A stretch of 64,000 nt of DNA from PALSA-693 sp963781155 (GTDB taxonomy: Bacteria; Actinomycetota; Acidimicrobiia; Acidimicrobiales; Palsa-688): contig CAWAEC010000006.1 in the NCBI GenBank assembly GCA_963781155.1, forward strand, positions 310,001-374,000, written 5' to 3'. This document shows positions 58,234 through 64,000 of the stretch, in pieces. The translations under genes were made by a program, and so were the position numbers. Numbering within the stretch: position 1 is the first letter of the stretch; every line of letters begins with the position of its first letter. Below the pieces are notes generated by a model. That model had not been told where the DNA came from. It ran no database searches and worked only from the letters and a program-made list of their open reading frames with translations.

Positions 58234-59139
58234 GTGGCAATTCCGGTACGGACAGCACTGACGGTGGACGAAGTGGCGGCCGCGCTGGCCGACCAGGGCT
58301 ATCTGGCCGACGAGGGGCTGGCCACGTCGATTTTCCTGGCCATGGCCTTGCCCCGGCCTCTCCTCCTCGAAGGCGAGGCCGGCGTGGGCAAGACAGAGGT
58401 GGCCAAAGTGCTGGCCGCGTGGACGGGCGGTGCCCTGTTACGCCTGCAGTGCTACGAGGGGATCGACGTGTCCCAGGCCGTCTACGAATGGGACTACGCC
58501 CGGCAGTTGCTCCACCTTCGCGCCGCGGAAGCAGGCGGCGCCATCGCCGAGGAGGACGACGTCTACAGCGAGCGGTTCCTGGTCCGGCGCCCACTGCTGG
58601 CCGCCATCGACCACGGTGAGGGGCCGCCACCGGTCCTGCTCATCGACGAGGTCGACCGCTCCGACGACGAATTCGAAGCCTTCCTCCTCGAGTTCCTGTC
58701 GGAGTACGCGGTGACCGTGCCCGAGCTGGGAACCTTCCGGGCCGTCCAGGCGCCCCTGGTGATCATCACGTCCAACCGGACCCGGGATGTCCACGATGCC
58801 CTCAAACGTCGGTGCCTGTACCACTGGGTCGAGCACCCCGAATTCGAACGGGAAGTGGCCATCATTCGCTTGCGGGCCCCCGAAGCGTTGCCCGCACTCG
58901 CCCGCCAGGTGGCGGCCGCGGTCGAAGCGCTCCGGGAGCAGCACCTGTACAAGCCGCCGGGTGTCGCCGAGTCCATCGACTGGGCGGCCGCTCTGGCCGC
59001 CCTGGGTCGCAGTCACATCGACGACCGCACTCTCGACCTGACCCTGGGCACGGTCCTCAAATACCAGGAGGACCAGGCCCGGGTCCGGGCCTCCGGCATC
59101 GACGAACTGGTGCGGACCGCCCTCCAGCGCAGCAGCTGA
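58234..59139 (+). CDS. coxD: MoxR-family AAA+ ATPase (CoxD-like)
   Basis: A 301-residue AAA+ ATPase. Walker A is LLEGEAGVGKTEVAKVLA (about 45-62), Walker B VLLIDEVDRSDDEFEAFLLE, sensor-1 LVIITSNRTRDVHDAL and the arginine-finger region KRRCLYHWVEHPEFERE. CoxD-type MoxR proteins act with a VWA protein (here coxE) in maturing the copper-sulfido-molybdenum or related active site of CO dehydrogenase. Start is the GTG at 58234, 9 bp after coxM. Confidence 0.93.
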   Translation: MAIPVRTALTVDEVAAALADQGYLADEGLATSIFLAMALPRPLLLEGEAGVGKTEVAKVLAAWTGGALLRLQCYEGIDVSQAVYEWDYARQLLHLRAAEAGGAIAEEDDVYSERFLVRRPLLAAIDHGEGPPPVLLIDEVDRSDDEFEAFLLEFLSEYAVTVPELGTFRAVQAPLVIITSNRTRDVHDALKRRCLYHWVEHPEFEREVAIIRLRAPEALPALARQVAAAVEALREQHLYKPPGVAESIDWAAALAALGRSHIDDRTLDLTLGTVLKYQEDQARVRASGIDELVRTALQRSS

Positions 59140-59143
59140 CGGT

Positions 59144-60283
59144 ATGGAATCCGAACGGATCGTGACCGGCTTCGTGCGCGTGCTCCGCGCCCAGGGCCTG
59201 TCCATCTCGACCGGCATGGCCATCCTCTTCGCGGAGGCCCTGGCTCTCGTCGGCCTGGAATCGCGGACGAGGGTGTACTGGGCCGGGCGGGCCGCCCTGG
59301 TCCGGCGGGGGGAGGACATCGCTGCCTACGACCGGGCCTTCGCCGCGTACTGGCAGGACCGGCCGGACCAGGTCGACGCCGCCCCGGTCCCCGAGCCGGA
59401 AGTCCTGACGCTCGCGCTGGACGACGGCGATGACGGCGGGGAGTCCCCCGAGGGCGACAGGCCCGCGGGCGATGTACTGGCCGTACGCTTCTCGCCGACG
59501 GAGATCCTGCGCCACCAGGACATGTCGGCCCTGACCGCGGCCGAATGGGCCGAGGCCCAGCGGTTGATCTCGGCCCTCGGCATCGCCGCCGAGCTGCAGA
59601 TGTCCCGCCGCACCCGGCCGAGCCGGCGGCGCGGCCGTGGCCACCCCGACCTCCGGGGCACATTGCGACGCAACATGCGCACCGGCGGTGTCCCGGTCCG
59701 GCGGGCGTGGCGTTCCCCGGTACGCCGGCCCCGGCGACTGGTGCTGCTCTTGGACGTGTCCGGCAGCATGGAGCCCTATGCCCGCGGGCTGGCCCGCTTC
59801 GCGCATGCCGCCGTCGGGTCACGGCGCTCCGGCCGGGTGGAGGTGTTCACCATGGGCACCCGCTTGACCCGCATCACCCGGGAGCTGTCCCGTCGGGATC
59901 CTGACGCCGCCCTGGCGTCGGCGGCCGAGTCGGTCGCGGACTGGTCCGGAGGCACACGCCTGGGGACCAGCCTGCAGGAATTCAACGACCGGTGGGGAGT
60001 GCGGGGCCTGGCCCGCGGCGCCGTCGTCGTCATCTGCAGCGACGGATGGGATCGCGGCGACCCCGCGGTTATCGGGGAGGAGATGGCCCGCCTGGCCCGA
60101 GTGGCCCGCAGGGTCGTATGGGTCAACCCGCTCAAGGCATCCCCCGGGTACGCGCCGCTGGCGCGCGGGATGGCGGCGGCCCTCCCGTTTGTTGACCAAT
60201 TCGTGGAAGGCCACGCCATCTCGTCCTTGGAGCGGCTGGCCGAGATCATCGCAGGCAACGCAGCAAAGGAGCGACACCCGTGA
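59144..60283 (+). CDS. coxE: VWA-domain protein (CoxE-like)
   Basis: A 379-residue partner of the MoxR ATPase. The N-terminal helical part is followed by a basic linker (SRRTRPSRRRGRGHPDLRG) and a von Willebrand A domain with MIDAS motif LLLDVSGSMEPYARGLARFA (Asp and two Ser/Thr), TMGTRLTRITREL, SWxGGTRLGTSL-like sequence DWSGGTRLGTSLQEF and VVVICSDGWDRGDP. MoxR-VWA pairs work as a chaperone that inserts or sulfurates metal sites. Starts 4 bp after coxD and overlaps the next gene by GTGA (60280-60283). Confidence 0.92.
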   Translation: MESERIVTGFVRVLRAQGLSISTGMAILFAEALALVGLESRTRVYWAGRAALVRRGEDIAAYDRAFAAYWQDRPDQVDAAPVPEPEVLTLALDDGDDGGESPEGDRPAGDVLAVRFSPTEILRHQDMSALTAAEWAEAQRLISALGIAAELQMSRRTRPSRRRGRGHPDLRGTLRRNMRTGGVPVRRAWRSPVRRPRRLVLLLDVSGSMEPYARGLARFAHAAVGSRRSGRVEVFTMGTRLTRITRELSRRDPDAALASAAESVADWSGGTRLGTSLQEFNDRWGVRGLARGAVVVICSDGWDRGDPAVIGEEMARLARVARRVVWVNPLKASPGYAPLARGMAAALPFVDQFVEGHAISSLERLAEIIAGNAAKERHP

Positions 60284-60597
60284 AGGACCTATTGGGCGAT
60301 ATCGAACGCTGGCGGAGCCAGGGCAAGGAGGTGGCCCTTGCTCGAGTGGTCGGCCTCGAGGGATCCGGGCCGCGGCTGCCGGGGGCGGCCATGGTCGTCT
60401 CCGACGCCGGGGAGGTGGCCGGATCGGTGTCCGGAGGCTGCGTCGAGGGCGCCGTCGTAACCGAGGCGCTGGACGTCCTCGCCGGGGACCGCCGGCCCCG
60501 GTTGTGCACGTTCGGTTACTCCGACGACGAGGCCTTTGCCGTCGGGCTCACGTGCGGGGGCACCATCCGCATCTTCGTGGAACCACTCGACTGGTGA
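60280..60597 (+). CDS. XdhC/CoxI N-terminal domain protein
   Basis: A 105-residue protein equivalent to the N-terminal XdhC_CoxI domain: IERWRSQGKEVALARVVGLE, GSGPRLPGAAMVVSDAGEVA, GSVSGGCVEGAVVTEAL and LTCGGTIRIFVEPLDW, with the conserved Cys in SGGC and TCGG that handle the sulfur of the molybdenum cofactor. It is normally fused to the Rossmann domain encoded by the next gene; here the two are separate with a GTGA overlap (60594-60597). Actinobacteria often have this split form, so it need not be a defect. Confidence 0.88.
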   Translation: MKDLLGDIERWRSQGKEVALARVVGLEGSGPRLPGAAMVVSDAGEVAGSVSGGCVEGAVVTEALDVLAGDRRPRLCTFGYSDDEAFAVGLTCGGTIRIFVEPLDW

Positions 60598-61424
60598 CCG
60601 GCCTCTTCGAGGCTCTGGCCGCGGCCCTGCGGTCGGAGCAGCCGGCTGCCCTGGCCGAGGTCATCGAGGGCCCACCCGAGCTGCTGGGCGGGAAGTTGCT
60701 GATCCTGCCCGGCCCGCCGCTGGAGCTGCTCGGCAGCGTCGGTGACCCGGACCTGGACCGGGTGATCGGCCGGGACGCGCAAGGGGAGCTGGCCGCCGGC
60801 CTGTCGGTGACCCGCCACTACGGGCGCCATGGGGAGGCCCGAGGGCGGGACGTGTCGGTGTTCATCGAATCGTTCGCACCGCCTCCCCGGATGATCATCT
60901 TCGGCGCCGTCGACTTCACCGCGGCCCTGGCCAAGGTGGCGAAGATCCTCGGCTACCGGGTCACGGTATGTGACGCCCGGCCGGTGTTCGCCACCCCGGC
61001 CCGCTTCCCGATGGCCGACGAGGTGGTGGTGTCGTGGCCCGACCGCTACCTCACCGAGGTCGGCGCGTCCCTCGGTCCCAGGGACGCCGTCTGCGTCCTC
61101 ACCCACGACCCCAAATTTGACGTGCCCGCCATCCAGGCGGCCCTCCGGACCGAGGCCGGCTATTTGGGGGCGATGGGCTCCCGGCGCACCCACGCGGACC
61201 GCGCTGCCCGCCTCCGCGACGCCGGGGTGGACGAGGACGGCCTGGCGCGCATCATGGGCCCGATCGGCCTGGACATCGGCGCCCGCACCCCGGAGGAGAC
61301 CGCGGTGGCCATCTGCGCGGAGATCATCGCCGTGCGTACCGGGAAGGCCGCCCCGTCGCTTCGCGACGCCGACGGCCCGATCCACCGGGACCTGGCGGGC
61401 GCCTCCCGGGGAGAGCTGCTCTGA
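60594..61424 (+). CDS. XdhC/CoxF C-terminal Rossmann-domain protein
   Basis: A 276-residue protein with an N-terminal continuation of the XdhC fold and a C-terminal XdhC_C Rossmann domain: MIIFGAVDFTAALAKVAKIL, VTVCDARPVFATPARFPMAD, AVCVLTHDPKFDVPAIQAAL, YLGAMGSRRTHADRAARLRD and GPIGLDIGARTPEETAVAI. XdhC proteins bind molybdenum cofactor and protect or sulfurate it before insertion into the hydroxylase. Starts at a GTG overlapping the previous stop. The next gene, mocA, makes the cytidylated cofactor, so both belong to one maturation pathway. Confidence 0.88.
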   Translation: MTGLFEALAAALRSEQPAALAEVIEGPPELLGGKLLILPGPPLELLGSVGDPDLDRVIGRDAQGELAAGLSVTRHYGRHGEARGRDVSVFIESFAPPPRMIIFGAVDFTAALAKVAKILGYRVTVCDARPVFATPARFPMADEVVVSWPDRYLTEVGASLGPRDAVCVLTHDPKFDVPAIQAALRTEAGYLGAMGSRRTHADRAARLRDAGVDEDGLARIMGPIGLDIGARTPEETAVAICAEIIAVRTGKAAPSLRDADGPIHRDLAGASRGELL

Positions 61425-61432
61425 GCGATCAG

Positions 61433-62029
61433 GTGGGGTCGTCAGCCTCGGAGCCGGGCGGCCGCCGCGTCGGCGCTGCCATCCTGGCCGCCGGCGGCGG
61501 CTCGAGGTTCGCCCCAGGCCCCGACGCCACCCACAAGCTGCTCGCCCCCTGGCGGGGCCGCCCTCTCGTGTGGTCGGCCGTGGCCCACGCCCTCGCGTCC
61601 GGTCTGGACCCGGTGTGGGTCGTGACCGGAGCAGTCGACCTGTCGGCCCACCTGCCGGACGGGGCGGTGCTGCTGACCAATCCCGGGTGGGTGGAAGGTC
61701 AGGCCACGTCGCTGCAGGTAGCGGTGCAGGCAGCCCGAGCCGAGGGCCTCGACGCCCTGGCCATCGGGCTGGGCGACCAACCGTTGATCACACCGGAGGC
61801 GTGGGCCGCCGTCGGCGCGGTGGACGCTCCCATCGCAGTAGCCACCTACGATGGGCAGCGCCGCAATCCTGTGTGCGTGGCTGCGGCGGTGTGGGAGCTC
61901 CTGCCTGCCACCGGTGACCAGGGGGCCAGGGTCGTCATCAACCGGCGGCCAGACCTGGTGCGGGAGGTACCGTGCCAGGGCGACCCAGCCGACATCGACA
62001 CGAGAGAGGACCTGTTGACATGGAGCTGA
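61433..62029 (+). CDS. mocA: MocA-type molybdenum cofactor cytidylyltransferase
   Basis: A 198-residue nucleotidyltransferase of the MobA-like family that adds CMP to molybdopterin cofactor for xanthine-dehydrogenase-type enzymes. The nucleotide-binding start GAAILAAGGGSRFAPGPDAT (with Lys in THKLLAPWRGRPLV), GLGDQPLITPEAW (metal-binding) and RRNPVCV are diagnostic. The CMP (rather than GMP) form is inferred from the Gln/Pro after GLGD and the operon. GTG start at 61433, 8 bp after the XdhC gene. Its end overlaps the CoxG gene by 10 bp. Confidence 0.9.
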   Translation: MGSSASEPGGRRVGAAILAAGGGSRFAPGPDATHKLLAPWRGRPLVWSAVAHALASGLDPVWVVTGAVDLSAHLPDGAVLLTNPGWVEGQATSLQVAVQAARAEGLDALAIGLGDQPLITPEAWAAVGAVDAPIAVATYDGQRRNPVCVAAAVWELLPATGDQGARVVINRRPDLVREVPCQGDPADIDTREDLLTWS

Positions 62030-62712
62030 CCGACGAGTTTCGGGTGGATGTACCGGTACCCGATGCCTGGAAGGTCCTGACCGACGTGGAGCGAATCGCA
62101 CCGATGATGCCCGGTGCCCAGCTGCAGGAAGTCGAGGGCGACGAGTACCGCGGGGTCGTAAAGGTCAAGGTGGGTCCGATCTCCGCCGAGTACAAGGGCA
62201 AAGCCACGTTCCTGGAGCGCGACGAGTCGGCGGGCCGGGTGGTCCTGAAGGCGTCCGGTCGCGACACCCGGGGTCAGGGCAATGCCAGCGCCGTGATCAC
62301 CGCCACCATGACGCCGGACGGCGACGGGACCAAGGTGGCCGTGCTGACCGATTTGACGATCAGCGGCAAGGTAGCCCAGTTCGGGCGGGGTGTCCTCGCC
62401 GAGGTCAGCGCCAAGTTGATGGGCCAGTTCGTTGACGCCCTCGAGGCCGACCTGAACGCCTCAGGCACAACGGAGGAAGATGACTCGGCCGGGCCAGAAC
62501 CCTCGCCCAGTGGCGCCGCGCCGGCGTCCGCATCCGCCGGCGAGGCGAGCACCGAGGGGGTCCGCCAGATCGCCGGTCCCGAAGCCGAGCCGGTCGACCT
62601 GCTTTCGGTGGCGGGGGGCTCGACCTTGAAGCGACTGGCGCCTCTGGCGGTGGTGGTGGTTCTCGTGCTGGTGGTCGTGGCCCGCCGGCGCGCCCGATCC
62701 CGGCCGGCCTGA
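62020..62712 (+). CDS. coxG: CoxG-type SRPBCC membrane-anchor protein
   Basis: A 230-residue protein with an SRPBCC (CoxG) domain (about 1-145): FRVDVPVPDAWKVLTDVERI, APMMPGAQLQEVEGDEYRGV, VKVKVGPISAEYKGKATFLE and LTDLTISGKVAQFGRGVLAE. A Ser/Ala/Glu-rich linker follows and then one C-terminal membrane helix (LAPLAVVVVLVLVVVARRRA). CoxG proteins recruit CO dehydrogenase to the membrane. Start ATG at 62020 follows GAGAGAGGA. Last cox-type gene of the operon. Confidence 0.9.
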   Translation: MELTDEFRVDVPVPDAWKVLTDVERIAPMMPGAQLQEVEGDEYRGVVKVKVGPISAEYKGKATFLERDESAGRVVLKASGRDTRGQGNASAVITATMTPDGDGTKVAVLTDLTISGKVAQFGRGVLAEVSAKLMGQFVDALEADLNASGTTEEDDSAGPEPSPSGAAPASASAGEASTEGVRQIAGPEAEPVDLLSVAGGSTLKRLAPLAVVVVLVLVVVARRRARSRPA

Positions 62713-62721
62713 TTTCCGGGG

Positions 62722-64000
62722 GTGGCCGACGCGGGCGACCGCGAACAGGTAGCCCGACTGCTGGGACGGCCCCCGCGGGGTCCGTTCACGGTGGTGGTTC
62801 GCGACGGCTCGGGCACCCCGGTCGTGATCCGCAACGGCCCTCACCTCGACGACGGCACACCGATGCCGACTCGCTACTGGTTGGTGGGCCGGACCGAGCA
62901 GGGTGCCGTCGACCGGCTGGAGGCGGACGGGGGAGTGCGAGCGGCCGAGGCGGCCGTCGACTCGGCCCGGCTGGCGGCCGCGCACCGGGCTTATGCCGCC
63001 GAACGCGACGCCGACGTCCCCGCCGGCTGGGTCGGGCCCCGGCCGTCCGGAGGGGTGGGGGGCACGAGGAAGGGCGTCAAGTGCCTTCACGCCCACTACG
63101 CCTGGTACCTCGCCGGTGGTGACGACCCCGTCGGCCGGTGGGTGGCGGGGCGGTTGAGCCGCGGCCCGGTCGCCGCCATCGATTGCGGCACCAACTCCAC
63201 CCGCCTGCTCGTTGCCGGCTCCGGTGGCGAAACGCTGATCCGGCTGATGCGGATCACCCGCCTCGGCGAGGGGGTGGATCAGGAGCGCCGGCTGGCCGAC
63301 CCGGCGATGGAGCGGACGCTGTCCGTACTACGGGAATTCCGGGCGGTCATGGACGACTTCGGCGTCGAGAGGACCAGGATGACCGCCACCTCCGCGGCGC
63401 GCGACGCCAGCAATCGGGAGGAGTTCTTCGACGCGGCAACCAGGGTGGTCGGGGTGCGCCCGGAGATGCTCGGCGGCGAGGAGGAAGGGCGCCTGGCATT
63501 CCTGGGCGCCACCGCCGAGCTGGATCCTGCTTCGGCGCCCTGGCTGGTGACCGACATCGGCGGCGGCTCCACCGAGCTGATCGTCGGCCCCGATCCGCGA
63601 GGCGAGCCCATCGCCGTCTGCTCTCTTGACATCGGGTGCGTCCGGATCAGCGAACGGTTCCTGCGGTCGGACCCGCCGACCGCCTTGGAACTGAGCGCGG
63701 CCAGCAGCTTCGTCGCCGGCACGCTGGCTGACGCCAGTCGCCGGCAGCCCGAGTTGACGGAGGCCGCGACTCTGGTCGGCCTGGCCGGCACGGTGGCCAC
63801 CTTGGCCGCCCTGGCGCAGGGGCTGCGCGCCTACGACCGGGACGGGGTCCATCACTATCTGTTGAGCCGCTCCGTCGTCGAGCAGCTGCTCGCGGCTCTG
63901 GCCTCCGAGCCGGCCGCTGCCCGGCGGCTGCGGCCCGGCATGGAGCCGCAACGGGCGGATGTCATCGTCGGCGGGGCAGTGGTCCTGGCCGAGGTCATGC
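62722..64000 (+). CDS. DUF501-Ppx/GppA phosphatase fusion, runs off the window
   Basis: One uninterrupted frame of 426 codons from the GTG at 62722 to the window edge. Residues 1 to about 140 are a DUF501 domain (EQVARLLGRPPRGPFTVVVR, RYWLVGRTEQGAVDRLEA, GVKCLHAHYAWYLAGGDDPV). Residue about 149 onward is the exopolyphosphatase/GppA domain: VAAIDCGTNSTRLLVAGSGG (phosphate 1), ITRLGEGVDQERRL, TATSAARDASNREEFF, VRPEMLGGEEEGRLAFLG and VTDIGGGSTELIVGPD (phosphate 2), LAGTVATLAALAQGL. The two families are usually adjacent separate genes in actinobacteria; no stop lies between them here, though a TTG at about 63154 could start a free Ppx. Ppx hydrolyses polyphosphate or pppGpp. The true end lies beyond 64000. 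Confidence 0.88.
   Translation, partial: MADAGDREQVARLLGRPPRGPFTVVVRDGSGTPVVIRNGPHLDDGTPMPTRYWLVGRTEQGAVDRLEADGGVRAAEAAVDSARLAAAHRAYAAERDADVPAGWVGPRPSGGVGGTRKGVKCLHAHYAWYLAGGDDPVGRWVAGRLSRGPVAAIDCGTNSTRLLVAGSGGETLIRLMRITRLGEGVDQERRLADPAMERTLSVLREFRAVMDDFGVERTRMTATSAARDASNREEFFDAATRVVGVRPEMLGGEEEGRLAFLGATAELDPASAPWLVTDIGGGSTELIVGPDPRGEPIAVCSLDIGCVRISERFLRSDPPTALELSAASSFVAGTLADASRRQPELTEAATLVGLAGTVATLAALAQGLRAYDRDGVHHYLLSRSVVEQLLAALASEPAAARRLRPGMEPQRADVIVGGAVVLAEVM

Overview
The window is high-GC DNA from an actinobacterium. The L25-pth-mfd-mazG-eno-ftsB-(cox genes)-DUF501/ppx order and the many secreted Ala/Gly/Pro-rich proteins fit Actinomycetota, possibly Acidimicrobiia; this is inference from gene content, not a phylogeny. 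It has two parts separated by a tRNA-Gln gene at 45671-45746.

Left part (1-45.6 kb) is a mosaic accessory region. It holds four insertion sequences of different families: ISNCY-type at 995-2595, IS1182-type at about 6374-8435, IS1634-type at 21576-23580 and IS1380-type at 29741-31440. Two of them split genes whose reading frames can be rebuilt exactly by removing the element plus one target-site copy (a secreted protein at 893-3234, 9-bp duplication; a glyoxalase-like protein at 21466-23880, 6-bp duplication). Between the elements are a CorA-type transporter, a MacAB-like export module (adaptor, ATPase, permease) with a repeat-containing lipoprotein and a divergent two-component system (8.8-15.0 kb), a DoxX-like protein with an 18-residue helical repeat, methyltransferases, an ASH-repeat secreted protein, a galactose-oxidase-like secreted protein, a peroxiredoxin, a sortase operon in which the sortase is fused to its probable substrate (23.9-27.1 kb), a hemerythrin, several oxidoreductases with an AraC regulator, a MarR/ABC-exporter pair and a large secreted phosphoesterase with a PGRS-like Gly/Asn tail. 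Gene remnants are common.

Right part (45.8-64 kb) is a compact, co-directional core cluster: glmU (without a visible acetyltransferase domain), prs, L25, pth (apparently CTG-initiated), mfd, a SurA/PpiC-like lipoprotein, mazG, eno, ftsB/divIC, then a carbon-monoxide/xanthine-dehydrogenase-type operon (coxS, coxM, moxR/coxD, coxE, split xdhC, mocA, coxG) that lacks the molybdopterin large subunit, and finally a DUF501-Ppx/GppA fusion running off the right edge. Most junctions are 1-8 bp overlaps or short gaps, so much of this is probably translationally coupled.

Caution: about ten single-base frameshifts can be seen, including in the normally essential eno and glmU and five in mazG. They look more like residual indel errors in the assembly than biology; each affected entry says so.
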